Assembly: GCF_022758145.1 (NCBI RefSeq)
Contig: NZ_JAJVDH010000002.1
Coordinates: 620,001 to 684,000 of the forward strand
DNA: 64,000 nucleotides
DNA from: Pontibacter vulgaris
Lineage (GTDB): Bacteria > Bacteroidota > Bacteroidia > Cytophagales > Hymenobacteraceae
Direction of reading: 5' to 3'
The notes beneath the pieces were generated by a model. The model did no database searches, had not been told where the DNA came from, and saw only the letters and a list, made by a program, of their open reading frames with translations. Positions 25,477-34,744 of the stretch are shown here, piece by piece; within the stretch, counting starts at the first letter, position 1; each line of letters starts with the position of its first letter. The position numbers were made by a program, and so were the translations under genes.

Positions 25477-27594
25477 CTAAGCTCTTCTAGTGTTTAAAGA
25501 ATCATCCTGGTTTGTAGCAGGTGCATTGTTGTTAACAGGTGCGCCATTTACAGGCTGCTCTTCCTGCTGCCCTTCACGATCCATTTCCATAGGATGCTCC
25601 TGCTCAACTTCGCTTTTAGTTTTGCTACGGTCGGTGCCGGCAGTGTGTGCCTGGTAGGTGGTTAAACCTTCAAACGGACGCTTGCCAACAATGCGCTCCA
25701 GATCGTTCTGGAACAGGATCTCTTTCTGTAACAGCTCCTGTGCAACCAGTTCCAGTTCGTGGCGCTTATCCATCAGTAATTGTTTTGTGCGCTCGTAGGC
25801 TGCTTCAATAATGCTGCGTACTTCATTGTCTATGGTTTCGGCGGTTGCCTCTGAGTATGGTTTGTTAAACGCCATATCAGATTGCTTCGAGTCGTAGAAC
25901 GATACGTTACCGATTTTAGAGTTCATACCATACATGGTTACAATGCTGTAAGCCATTTTAGTGATACGCTCCAGGTCGCTTAAAGCACCGGTTGAGATCT
26001 TACCGAATACGATATCCTCAGCAGCACGTCCACCCAGTGCCATGCACATTTCATCAACAAGCTGCTCTGTAGTATAAAGGAACTGCTCTTTTGGTAAATA
26101 TTGTGCATAACCTAACGCAGCTACACCACGCGGAACTATACTTACTTTTACCAATGGGTCGGTATGCTCCAGGAACCAGCCTGCAATGGCGTGGCCAGCT
26201 TCGTGGTAAGCAACAATTTTTTTCTCCTGCGGAGAGATAATCTTGTTCTTCTTTTCCAAACCACCGATTACGCGGTCAACGGCATCGTTGAAATCCTGTA
26301 GTTCTACTGCCTTTTTGTTACGTCGTGCTGCAATCAGAGCGGCCTCGTTACAAACGTTGGCTATTTCGGCACCGGCAAAACCTGGAGTCTGGGCAGCCAG
26401 TTTACGGGCATCCACATCAGGGGCGAGCGTAAGTGGCTTTAAGTGTACTTCAAAAATTTCGGTACGGCCGTTAATGTCTGGCTTATCTATACTTACCTGG
26501 CGGTCGAAACGGCCCGGGCGAAGTAGAGCAGAGTCAAGGGTATCGGGGCGGTTAGTGGCTGCAAGTATAATTACACCTGAGTCAGTTGCGAAACCGTCCA
26601 TTTCTACCAGCAGCGAGTTCAATGTGTTCTCACGCTCGTCGTTACCTCCTGGCACCTGGCCACGGCTACGGTGGCGGCCAATGGCATCGATCTCATCAAT
26701 AAAGATGATACAAGGCGCTTTGGCTTTAGCCTGCTTAAAGAGGTCGCGAACACGGGCAGCACCCACACCCACAAACATCTCCACAAAGTCAGAGCCTGAA
26801 AGCGAGAAGAAAGGCACATCGGCTTCGCCGGCAACAGCTTTCGCCAATAAGGTTTTACCGGTACCCGGAGGGCCTACCAGCAAGGCACCTTTCGGTATTT
26901 TACCACCAAGTATAGTGAATTTAGAAGGGTTCTTCAGGAACTCTACAATCTCCTGTACTTCTTCTTTTGCTTCCTCCAGGCCGGCCACATCCTTAAACGT
27001 GATCTTTACCTTGTTTTCCGCATCAAACAGTGCAGCTTTAGATTTACCGATGTTGAAGATCTGGCCACCTGCACCGCCTGCTGTAACGCGGCGCATCAGG
27101 AACCAGAAACCAAATAGTAGTAAAATCAGGAAGCCCCACTGCAGGAAGAAATCAGCAAAGCCGGTACGAGTGTCCAGGCTATAGCCAATGCGTTGCTCCT
27201 TTGGCACGTTTTCCTGCATCTTCTCCAAATCTTCCTTAAAAGACTCGGCAGATATGATCTGGAAGTGATAATGTGGCCCCTGGTCAAGTGAAAGTGCACC
27301 GCGGTCAGATACCTCATTTTTATACTTTTCGTTCTGCAGCGCTTCTTCTTTCAGGTAAACCTCCACGATTTTGTCGTTCACGATGGTGAGTTTCTTCACA
27401 TCGTTGCTCAGAAGCATCTCTTCGAAGTTCTGCTGCGTGGTCTCAACAGAGGCGTTACTCTTGTTTAAATAGGTTAATCCGAAAATAAGCAGAATCAGCA
27501 CCGCCAGCATCCACAGCTGTAAAGTTGGCCGCGGAGGAGTGTTCGGGATGATTGGCTTTTTCTTTCTGTTCCCTTTATTATTATTTTCTGCCAT
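25477..27594 (-). CDS. ftsH: ATP-dependent zinc metalloprotease FtsH
   Basis: 705 residues. Membrane helices at about 26-43 and 148-167 flank a periplasmic domain. The AAA module has Walker A GPPGTGKT (241-248), Walker [12 protein letters not shown], and the second region of homology ending RPGRFDRQ. The peptidase domain has HEAGH (464-468). FtsH is a hexameric membrane protease that degrades misfolded membrane proteins and regulatory targets such as LpxC in enterobacteria. The C-terminal ~60 residues are a disordered Glu/Asn/Gln-rich tail. It is followed on the same strand by lutC-like and lpxH genes. Confidence 0.98.
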   Translation of the reverse strand: MAENNNKGNRKKKPIIPNTPPRPTLQLWMLAVLILLIFGLTYLNKSNASVETTQQNFEEMLLSNDVKKLTIVNDKIVEVYLKEEALQNEKYKNEVSDRGALSLDQGPHYHFQIISAESFKEDLEKMQENVPKEQRIGYSLDTRTGFADFFLQWGFLILLLFGFWFLMRRVTAGGAGGQIFNIGKSKAALFDAENKVKITFKDVAGLEEAKEEVQEIVEFLKNPSKFTILGGKIPKGALLVGPPGTGKTLLAKAVAGEADVPFFSLSGSDFVEMFVGVGAARVRDLFKQAKAKAPCIIFIDEIDAIGRHRSRGQVPGGNDERENTLNSLLVEMDGFATDSGVIILAATNRPDTLDSALLRPGRFDRQVSIDKPDINGRTEIFEVHLKPLTLAPDVDARKLAAQTPGFAGAEIANVCNEAALIAARRNKKAVELQDFNDAVDRVIGGLEKKNKIISPQEKKIVAYHEAGHAIAGWFLEHTDPLVKVSIVPRGVAALGYAQYLPKEQFLYTTEQLVDEMCMALGGRAAEDIVFGKISTGALSDLERITKMAYSIVTMYGMNSKIGNVSFYDSKQSDMAFNKPYSEATAETIDNEVRSIIEAAYERTKQLLMDKRHELELVAQELLQKEILFQNDLERIVGKRPFEGLTTYQAHTAGTDRSKTKSEVEQEHPMEMDREGQQEEQPVNGAPVNNNAPATNQDDSLNTRRA

Positions 27595-27660
27595 GAATAT
27601 TAAATTTCAGATGAATTAGAAACACTGTTCCGCCGGTTTTTGTTCGGCAGAAAGTTTTAG

Positions 27661-28035
27661 TTAAACAGTTTCTACATGATTTATACTGGCATCACCCCAA
27701 AGCTCTTCCAGTGCATAAAACTCTCGTTTATCTTTTAGGAAAATGTGTGCTACTACGTCTACATAGTCCAGCAGTACCCATTCTCTGTTGGTACGGCCTT
27801 CGCTTTGCCACGGATTCTGGCGAATTGCTTTAAAAACTTCTTCTTCGATAGAGTTGGCGATAGCATCAAGTTGTGTATCGGAGTTGGCAGATGCTATTAC
27901 GAAATAATCAGAAACGGCATTCTTTAACGATTTAAGATTAATAACGACAATATCGGTAGCCTTCTTTTCCTGCATTCCTTTAACTACAAGTTCTGCCAAT
28001 ATGTCTGAATTAACCTCAACCTTGGTATTTTTCAT
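27661..28035 (-). CDS. rsfS: Ribosomal silencing factor RsfS
   Basis: 124 residues with the RsfS/Iojap core, including KATDIVVINL, DYFVIASANSDTQ and WVLLDYVDVVAHIF. RsfS binds ribosomal protein L14 and blocks subunit joining under starvation. It lies 66 bases upstream of ftsH on the same strand, and its start faces birA across 49 bases, so they may share a divergent promoter region. Length and motifs are normal. Confidence 0.95.
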   Translation of the reverse strand: MKNTKVEVNSDILAELVVKGMQEKKATDIVVINLKSLKNAVSDYFVIASANSDTQLDAIANSIEEEVFKAIRQNPWQSEGRTNREWVLLDYVDVVAHIFLKDKREFYALEELWGDASINHVETV

Positions 28036-28084
28036 TTGCGATGTTTAAATTTGAATTACAAAAGTATTAAATTTTGCTTAATCT

Positions 28085-28834
28085 ATGCTGCCTAATACGC
28101 TGTTTATGGGCCAGCAGCTGTATTTTCTGCCGGTTTGCGAATCCACTAATTCAGAGGCCCAACAGCTTCTTCTCAAAAATGAAGCCACAGAAGGTTGCAC
28201 TGTTATAACAGACGAACAAACCAAAGGGCGTGGACAACGGGGTAATGTATGGGAGGCTGCGCCTGGAAAAAACATTACTCTTTCTGTTATTCTGTCACCT
28301 ACGTTTGTTGCTGTCAGGCACCAGTTTTATCTGAACATGGCTGTTTCGCTGGCCGTGCTTGATTTGTTGCATGAGCAAGGCGCAACAGAAGCCCTGATTA
28401 AGTGGCCCAACGATCTCTACCTTGAAGATAAGAAACTTGGTGGGATTTTAATAGAAAACACAATAAATAGCTATTCTTTACAACACAGTATTGTCGGGAT
28501 TGGTTTAAACATTAATCAACTTCATTTTGGCCATGCTACGGCTACTTCGCTTGCTATGTTACTGGGTTACGACCTGGACCTGAATAAACTCATTGCCCGT
28601 TTGCTTGAATTGCTTGAAAAACGCTACCTCGAGCTACGAAATGGTAAAACAGAAAAACTGCGTTACGAATATCTGCAGGCTCTTTACCGCTACCAGGAGC
28701 GCCATACTTTTGAAGTAAACGGCAAACGCGTGGAAGGGAGTATAGTTGGCATAAACGAGGACGGCCGGCTTGCGGTAGAAATAGAAAATGAATTGCGTTA
28801 CTTTGCTTTTAAAGAGATAGCCTACGTTATCTGA
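28085..28834 (+). CDS. birA: Biotin--[acetyl-CoA-carboxylase] ligase (class I BirA)
   Basis: 249 residues. The biotin/AMP-binding signature GRGQRGNVWEAAPGKN is near residues 53-68. IKWPNDLYLEDKKLGGILIE is the catalytic and biotin-contact region. There is no N-terminal helix-turn-helix, so this is the non-regulatory class I enzyme that only attaches biotin to carboxylase BCCP. It is divergent from rsfS and ends in a strong terminator. Confidence 0.93.
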   Translation: MLPNTLFMGQQLYFLPVCESTNSEAQQLLLKNEATEGCTVITDEQTKGRGQRGNVWEAAPGKNITLSVILSPTFVAVRHQFYLNMAVSLAVLDLLHEQGATEALIKWPNDLYLEDKKLGGILIENTINSYSLQHSIVGIGLNINQLHFGHATATSLAMLLGYDLDLNKLIARLLELLEKRYLELRNGKTEKLRYEYLQALYRYQERHTFEVNGKRVEGSIVGINEDGRLAVEIENELRYFAFKEIAYVI

Positions 28835-28866
28835 GATCTCTGAATTTGTACTTTAAGATATAGATT

Positions 28867-28906
28867 AAGCAAAAGCGGGAGCCAGAACTGGCTCCCGCTT
28901 TTGCTT
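28867..28906. terminator. Bidirectional terminator between birA and a T9SS cargo gene
   Basis: A perfect 18-bp stem (arms 28867-28884 and 28889-28906) built around GCGGGAGCCA / TGGCTCCCGC, with 4 loop bases. The A-rich and T-rich ends suit both directions. Confidence 0.94.
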
Positions 28907-28921
28907 AAAGTTGAATATAAG

Positions 28922-30415
28922 TTATTGTACAATCAGCTTCTTCGACTCAATTTTATCGCCCTGCTGGATAGAAATCATGTACATACCTTTTTTGATGTGA
29001 AGGCTTTGTAGCAAAAGGTCGGTCTGGCGTGTGCCTGCCACTATAGTTTCGCGGTGAACCTCGCGCCCGTTGCGGTCCATTATTCTAAGTATAGTTCCTG
29101 TGGTGTTGGCGTTGCCTAAGGCTACCGTAACAATATTACCGGTAGCAGGGTTAGGGTAAAGCATCAGGTTGCCATCTTCGGCTAAAGTTGCCTTGTTATC
29201 TACTGCTATAATTTTGCTGTATTCCGATGTGCCATTTGTGTCAATCTGCTTTAAGCGGTAATAGTTAGTGCCTGCATCTGCTTTTGTATCTGTAAAGTTG
29301 TAGCGTTTTGCAGTAGTTGAATTGCCTGCGCCGTTTACCTGGCCTATTGTATTGAAGTTTTTGCCATTGCTGCTCTTTTCAATCTCAAACCTGTCGTTGT
29401 CTTTTTCAGAGGCCGTAGACCAGTTAAGCTCGATGCCACTTTCGGTTACTTTGCCCTTAAACGATACAAGTTCTACCGGTAGAGGTACAATAGGCTGGTC
29501 GTCGCAGGTGATGGTGTTAAAGCCTGTGTTGTAAAGGTTATCACTTGTAGTGACGCTGATCTGGAAGTATGAATTTCTGTTGTAAAGCTCGGTTGGTATG
29601 CTAAAAGTAAATACATCACCGTTTCCGTTCGAGAAGTTAGTGGCATTTTGGGCATCATAAGTTAAAAGGCCGCTTTCTTCATCCAGGGTTACTTTATAAT
29701 TATACCTTGCTTTGTAAATATTGCCATTGCCGGGTACCGAAACCGGCTGAGGTGCTTCCGGTATTTCAAAAGTTACGGCTGTTACATTAGCAGCTGTTTT
29801 GTTCTGAATGCCAAAGCGCAGTGTGGTAGTGCCATCAGTGTTGGTTGTTGCCCCCGCAAAGCCGTAAACAATTTCACCCTGATCGATGATGCATAAAGGG
29901 GCAGGTATAGTAGTTGGCAGGCCGCACTCGGCCATGTTAAAAGTTGCTGTGCTGGCATTTGTATTGTTTGCTTCTTTGGCTTGCACGCGTACTGTTTGCA
30001 AGGCTGCATAATCTTCTAAAGCTAGGTAATAACGGAAAGTATCTACAGCGCCGGCTTTCAGCTCGATCTTGTTTTTTGCTTCAAACTGAATGGCATTAAA
30101 AGCCGTGTTCAGTTTGCTCGAGTTGCCGGTTCTGCCATTTGTTACTATATACTTTGGGTCTCTGGCATAAATGTCAGCAGGAGATGCTGCAGTTTTGCCT
30201 TCGGGCAGTTCAAAAGCTACATATTCAAGCCTGGTATTGCAGTTTACCTGTAAAGTATAAGTAAGCATTATGTTATTTGTATTGGTAACTTCTGCCCCGA
30301 TCATCTGAAATCTAAAGCAGCCCACCTCCTGTGTGCAACCGCTTGCGCTGTCCTGCGCCTTTGCCCCGGCGCAAAAACTGGCAAGTATAGTGAGTAAAAA
30401 TATGATGCGTTTCAT
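28922..30415 (-). CDS. Secreted protein with a T9SS C-terminal sorting domain
   Basis: 497 residues from the ATG at 30413-30415 (MKRIIF), which is followed directly by the signal peptide (cleavage near GAKAQ). The middle is rich in beta strands and contains a fibronectin III-like segment (about 340-430, with the INLNWSTASE-like step ELNWSTASEKDNDRFEIEKS). The last ~80 residues form a type A sorting domain: LYPNPATGN, then LRIMDRNGREVH, then KKGMYMISI and a KKLIVQ end. Such tails direct proteins through the T9SS to the cell surface or medium. No enzymatic domain was recognised. Confidence 0.82.
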   Translation of the reverse strand: MKRIIFLLTILASFCAGAKAQDSASGCTQEVGCFRFQMIGAEVTNTNNIMLTYTLQVNCNTRLEYVAFELPEGKTAASPADIYARDPKYIVTNGRTGNSSKLNTAFNAIQFEAKNKIELKAGAVDTFRYYLALEDYAALQTVRVQAKEANNTNASTATFNMAECGLPTTIPAPLCIIDQGEIVYGFAGATTNTDGTTTLRFGIQNKTAANVTAVTFEIPEAPQPVSVPGNGNIYKARYNYKVTLDEESGLLTYDAQNATNFSNGNGDVFTFSIPTELYNRNSYFQISVTTSDNLYNTGFNTITCDDQPIVPLPVELVSFKGKVTESGIELNWSTASEKDNDRFEIEKSSNGKNFNTIGQVNGAGNSTTAKRYNFTDTKADAGTNYYRLKQIDTNGTSEYSKIIAVDNKATLAEDGNLMLYPNPATGNIVTVALGNANTTGTILRIMDRNGREVHRETIVAGTRQTDLLLQSLHIKKGMYMISIQQGDKIESKKLIVQ

Positions 30416-30916
30416 GTAAAGTTCTATCATTAAGTGTAATCCAATTTTGTATGTAAATTTGATTAACGGTATTGAATAACAGCAGTTGCACATTATTAAT
30501 ATGTTTGTTTTTTAGTGCAATTATATTCTTGCTATATTTATACTATTTTAATTGATTTACTTTCTTTTGGCAGAGTTTTAAGAAGTTAGTTGATGTGGTT
30601 AGTTATATTGTGATAGTTTTAAGAATATAACTAATGCTTGTTATTGCAAGGAGGTTTGATGCTTGGCTGACAGGTGGGTTGTAGTTAAATAGTGCTATAA
30701 CTGGAGGTGGAGCAGTTGACTGAAAGTTAAATTGCAAGCTTTATGAAGGACTGGTTATACTTATTTGTTTCGGTATAACCGGTTGCTGAAAAGGAATAGG
30801 CATAGTTGTTGTACTATATTTCGGGGAGCAAAATACACAGGCAACCATTGAGACGACTTATGTGTCTCATTTACAAATATTTTAAAAAATATATTTTCGC
30901 TTTTAAGGTTTTCGCT
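30416..30916. other. AT-rich intergenic region between two divergent T9SS cargo genes
   Basis: About 500 bases with no credible gene. The sequence is strongly AT-rich in 30490-30640 and 30870-30910. It contains occasional ATACTTATT/TATACTT words (30755 area) but no hairpin. It must contain both promoters; only the right-hand one is recognisable. Confidence 0.5.
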
Positions 30917-30924
30917 TATCTTTG
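30917..30924 (+). promoter_or_regulatory. -7 promoter element for the 204-aa T9SS protein
   Basis: TATCTTTG, an exact match to TAnnTTTG, lies 40 bases before the start codon. The -33 position is TTT rather than TTG. Confidence 0.5.
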
Positions 30925-30945
30925 ATTGATAAGGGTATAGATTAG

Positions 30946-30955
30946 AAAAGGAGGT
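30946..30955 (+). promoter_or_regulatory. Near-perfect Shine-Dalgarno
   Basis: AAAAGGAGGT ends 8 bases before the ATG at 30964. A full anti-16S match like this is unusual in Bacteroidota. Confidence 0.7.
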
Positions 30956-30963
30956 ACTATAAA

Positions 30964-31578
30964 ATGAAGACTTTTACTCAATTGGTTTTAACCGTTGCTC
31001 TTACAGGTGCACAGCTCTTGGGGTTTGCGTTAAATGCGCATAGCGAGGTAGCAGGGCATAAGGTAAATGCAGGAGTATCCCCTGTAAACAAAGGCGGTGC
31101 CACTGTCTGGAAAATGATGCCGGAAAAACAGAAAAGTCTGGTGCTGTCGGCTCAGAATGCGCGTCCTGCTTTCATTATCAGCGATAATGAGCACAATTGC
31201 TCAAAAATATATGAATCTGCTGTAGCACCGTCATTCCATTCAGTAGAAACTGCCAGTATTGGCAAAAGCATGTACAGCGCTATTACATTAGCTGCATTTG
31301 CGCCTGGCCGCGATATTAAGGAACTGCCATCTATACATGCATATCCGAACCCATCGCGCGGCATTACCCGTTTTTCGCTGAACCATTCCGGCAATGATAA
31401 CTATAAGATCCGTGTGTCAAACACCATCGGAAGGGTTATACATACCCAGGAACTTACTGCAGCTGACAATACAGACCTGGTGCTAAACATGGAAAGCTGG
31501 CCGGCTGGCGTATACTTTTACAGCCTGTTGGTAAACAACAAGACCATTGAAACAAAGCGACTTATTATTCAGAAATAA
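30964..31578 (+). CDS. Small secreted protein with a T9SS sorting domain
   Basis: 204 residues. It has a signal peptide (about 1-25). A short region of no recognised fold (about 26-120) is followed by a type A sorting domain: IHAYPNPSRGITRFSL, then RVSNTIGRVIHTQEL, then WPAGVYFYSLLVNNK and a KRLIIQK end. The sorting domain makes up nearly half of the protein, so the cargo part is small. It has its own promoter, strong ribosome site and terminator, which suggests high expression. Confidence 0.8.
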   Translation: MKTFTQLVLTVALTGAQLLGFALNAHSEVAGHKVNAGVSPVNKGGATVWKMMPEKQKSLVLSAQNARPAFIISDNEHNCSKIYESAVAPSFHSVETASIGKSMYSAITLAAFAPGRDIKELPSIHAYPNPSRGITRFSLNHSGNDNYKIRVSNTIGRVIHTQELTAADNTDLVLNMESWPAGVYFYSLLVNNKTIETKRLIIQK

Positions 31579-31602
31579 CAGCTTTTAAAATATAGCCTAC
31601 AG

Positions 31603-31631
31603 AAGCCGGCCTCCCAAGGCCGGCTTTTTTT
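31603..31631 (+). terminator. Rho-independent terminator
   Basis: The stem AAGCCGGCCT / AGGCCGGCTT with loop CCCA is followed by a T-run, directly after the T9SS cargo gene. Confidence 0.93.
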
Positions 31632-31701
31632 GTATTAAATCTCAAAATTGCACCTCGGCAAATCTTTATTTATTATTTTCGGGGCAGAATCAAAATTAGC
31701 T

Positions 31702-34656
31702 ATGACTGATTATCGGAGGATAAACAACCTGGTCGGTTGGATCGTGTTCTTAATCGCGACAACCGTTTATGTGTTAACGCTGGAGCCAACTGCCAGCTAT
31801 TGGGATGCAGGCGAGTTCATTGCCTGCTCGTACAAACTATTGGTGCCGCACCCGCCAGGGGCGCCATTTTACCTGTTGGTAGGCCGTATCTTCTCTATGT
31901 TTGCCGGCGATGTTACGCAGGTAGCATGGTGGGTAAACTTGTTGTCGGCGCTTTGCAGCTCGTTCACAGTGCTGTTCCTGTTCTGGTCTATCACCATACT
32001 TGCCCGCAGGTTGCTGGTAAAAGAAGGCGAAGCCCCGACAAACGGCAACGTACTTCTGATTATGGGAGCCGGTGCAGTAGGAGCACTAGCTTATACTTTT
32101 ACTGATTCTGCCTGGTTCTCGGCAGTAGAAGCTGAAGTATACGCCATGTCGTCGTTCTTTACGGCTATTGTTTTCTGGGCTATGCTGCGCTGGGAGTCTA
32201 AAGTTGGAGAGGCGCTTTCTGATAAATGGCTTATACTTATAGCTTACCTGGTAGGCCTGTCTATTGGAGCTCACTTACTTAACCTGGTTGCTATACCGGC
32301 ACTTGCCTTTATTTATTACTTCCGTTTATATAAGCCTACTTTCTGGGGAGGCGTTATCGCTTTCCTGATTAGTGCGGTAGTTGTAATGGCTATACTTTGG
32401 GGTGTTATACCGGGCTTGCCGTCGCTGGCAGGTAATGTGGAGGTATTCTTTGTCAACTCGCTTGGCCTGCCTTTCGGATCCGGTATCATCGTATTTGTTG
32501 CTATACTTATAGTTGCTATCGTTTTTGGTATCCGGTATTCCATTAAGCATGGTAACCGCGTTCTTAACACAGCTATACTTTGCTTTATCTTTATCCTGAT
32601 TGGTTATTCATCTTATATGATCATCCCGATCCGATCGTCTTATAACCCGACGATTGATGAGAACGACCCACAGGATATTCTGAGCTTTGTATCTTACCTG
32701 AAGCGTGAGCAATACGGCGACCGACCTTTAATCTATGGTCCGCAATACAATGCACAGCCAGTTGATCAGAAAGAAAAAGCACCGCGTTACATCAAAGGCA
32801 AGGATAAGTACATAGCAGTACCTGGCGGCGTAGAGGCTATCTATGACAGCAAAGACAAAACCTTGCTACCGCGTATTTACAGCGATAACCCGCAACACCT
32901 GGAAGAATATAAAAAATGGGTAGACCTGCGCGAAGGCCAGATGCCGACTTTTGGCCAGAATATGAGCTTCCTGATGCGTTATCAGTTAGGCCACATGTAC
33001 TGGCGCTATTTCCTGTGGAACTTTGCTGGCCGCGAAAGCGATGTGCAGCAGGCCGGCGTGCTATGGTTTGGTAAAAACGATAACGGCGTGCCGGCTCGTG
33101 TAGCAAATAGCATGGCTCGTAACTGTTTCTACCTGCTGCCGCTTTTGGTAGGTATACTTGGTCTGATTTACCAGATCCGCAAGAATGAGCGCGATGCTTT
33201 TATAGTTGGTCTGTTGTTTTTCTTTACGGGTATAGCCATTGCGCTTTATCTGAACCAGCCGCCAATAGAGCCTCGCGAGCGAGATTATACTTTTGCAGGC
33301 TCATTTTATGCCTTCTCTATCTGGATTGGTTTAGGTGTGTTAGGTTTGGCTGACCTGTTGCAGAAAGTGCTGCGTAATCAGCAGGCGCGTGCTGCGGTAG
33401 CTACAGCAGTGTGTTTATCGGTGCCGGTTATACTTGCTGCCGAAGGCTGGGACGATCATGACCGCTCTAACCGTTATCATTCTGTGGATTCTGCCAAAAA
33501 CCTGCTTGATTCGTGTGCACCTAACGCCATCCTTTTCACAAATGGCGATAACGATACGTTCCCGCTATGGTATGCTCAGGAAGTAGAAGGCTACAGGACT
33601 GATGTGCGCGTAGCCGTACTTAGCTACCTGAATACCGATTGGTATATCGACCAGATGAAGCGCCCTTCTTACAAGTCTGCGCCGTGGCCGCTGTCGCTTG
33701 AAAATTCGAACTACCGCCAGGGTGTAAACGATTACCTGCCTTATGTTGAAAAACCGCAGGTAGCAGCTGGTATAGATTTGCAGCAGTTTATCAGTTTGGT
33801 AAAGGAAAACCATCCGGCCTTGCAGGTGCAGTATGGTGCCGGCACTACGCTGACTTCTTTCCCTACTAAAAACTTCTTCCTAAACATTGATAAAGCAAAA
33901 GTGCAGGGAATGGGCTTTATACCTAAAGAGAAGCAGGCTGAAATTACAGACCGCATGCAGTGGACTACCAACAAATCATTCCTGGAGAAAAAGCACCTGA
34001 TCATACTTGACTTGCTGGCTACAAACAACTGGGAGCGTCCGGTATACTTCTCTACTACAGTAAATGCTTCAGATTTTATTGGTTTGTCTGATTACTTCCA
34101 GTTAGATGGCCTGGCGTACCGCATTGTACCTGTCAAAACAGTGAGCGAAGAAATGCCAGGTTACCTGAACAAAGAGGTAATGTATAACAACCTGATGAAG
34201 AAGTTCAGCTTCCGTGGTTTCAACGACCCGAACATTTTCTACGACGAGAACTATTTCCGTTTTGCTGCCAATGCACGCGATAAGTTTGGTAAGCTGGCTA
34301 CAGCTTACCTGCAGGAGGGCAACACAGCCAGAGCGAAAGAAATTATTGATTATTGTTTTGAGCAGCTGCCTGAGAAAACCGTTCCGTTCGATTATTACAC
34401 GCCTCAGTTTATTACATTGATGTCGAAAGTAGGTGAGCAGCAGCGTGCCAAGCAATTGCTGGATGCCATGGCAAAAAGCTCGCAGGAATCGCTGGATTAT
34501 TACTTAGACAAAGGTGCCCTGCATGATATGGAGATACAAACAAACCTGTACATTATGCAGCAGCTTGTAACCGAAGCGCAGGCAATTGGCGATGAGCAAC
34601 GTGCCCAGCAAATACAGGGGCAGTTCATGCAATATCTGCAGCGCATACGGCGTTAA
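31702..34656 (+). CDS. DUF2723 integral membrane protein (O-mannosyltransferase-like)
   Basis: 984 residues from the ATG at 31702 (MTDYRRINN). The N-terminal half has about 10-12 membrane helices and the DUF2723 signature near residues 35-60 (SYWDAGEFIACSYKL, then VPHPPGAPFY), with the Asp-Ala-Gly-Glu step reminiscent of the catalytic loop of protein O-mannosyltransferases (PMT, GT-C fold). The C-terminal ~400 residues are soluble and TPR-like at the end. DUF2723 proteins are common in Bacteroidota and are thought to be GT-C glycosyltransferases, but the substrate is not established. Confidence 0.85.
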   Translation: MTDYRRINNLVGWIVFLIATTVYVLTLEPTASYWDAGEFIACSYKLLVPHPPGAPFYLLVGRIFSMFAGDVTQVAWWVNLLSALCSSFTVLFLFWSITILARRLLVKEGEAPTNGNVLLIMGAGAVGALAYTFTDSAWFSAVEAEVYAMSSFFTAIVFWAMLRWESKVGEALSDKWLILIAYLVGLSIGAHLLNLVAIPALAFIYYFRLYKPTFWGGVIAFLISAVVVMAILWGVIPGLPSLAGNVEVFFVNSLGLPFGSGIIVFVAILIVAIVFGIRYSIKHGNRVLNTAILCFIFILIGYSSYMIIPIRSSYNPTIDENDPQDILSFVSYLKREQYGDRPLIYGPQYNAQPVDQKEKAPRYIKGKDKYIAVPGGVEAIYDSKDKTLLPRIYSDNPQHLEEYKKWVDLREGQMPTFGQNMSFLMRYQLGHMYWRYFLWNFAGRESDVQQAGVLWFGKNDNGVPARVANSMARNCFYLLPLLVGILGLIYQIRKNERDAFIVGLLFFFTGIAIALYLNQPPIEPRERDYTFAGSFYAFSIWIGLGVLGLADLLQKVLRNQQARAAVATAVCLSVPVILAAEGWDDHDRSNRYHSVDSAKNLLDSCAPNAILFTNGDNDTFPLWYAQEVEGYRTDVRVAVLSYLNTDWYIDQMKRPSYKSAPWPLSLENSNYRQGVNDYLPYVEKPQVAAGIDLQQFISLVKENHPALQVQYGAGTTLTSFPTKNFFLNIDKAKVQGMGFIPKEKQAEITDRMQWTTNKSFLEKKHLIILDLLATNNWERPVYFSTTVNASDFIGLSDYFQLDGLAYRIVPVKTVSEEMPGYLNKEVMYNNLMKKFSFRGFNDPNIFYDENYFRFAANARDKFGKLATAYLQEGNTARAKEIIDYCFEQLPEKTVPFDYYTPQFITLMSKVGEQQRAKQLLDAMAKSSQESLDYYLDKGALHDMEIQTNLYIMQQLVTEAQAIGDEQRAQQIQGQFMQYLQRIRR

Positions 34657-34679
34657 ACAAAATAGAGAGTTAAACAGTA

Positions 34680-34713
34680 AAAAAGCCAGGCAGCGTTTGT
34701 TGCCTGGCTTTTT
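34680..34713 (+). terminator. Rho-independent terminator after the DUF2723 gene
   Basis: The stem AAAAGCCAGGCA / TGCCTGGCTTTT is followed by T-rich sequence, 24 bases past the stop. The next gene starts only 31 bases further on. Confidence 0.9.
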
Positions 34714-34744
34714 GTTTTCTGGCTGTTGCTCAATCCTATACTTC

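Noticed and set aside
26243..27184. A long open frame opposite ftsH
   Set aside because: It is an antisense shadow of a conserved, motif-complete gene, with no family match.
34586..34744. Upstream extension of the GWxTD gene into the DUF2723 gene
   Set aside because: The lipoprotein signal peptide begins at 34745, after the terminator, so the extension is not used.
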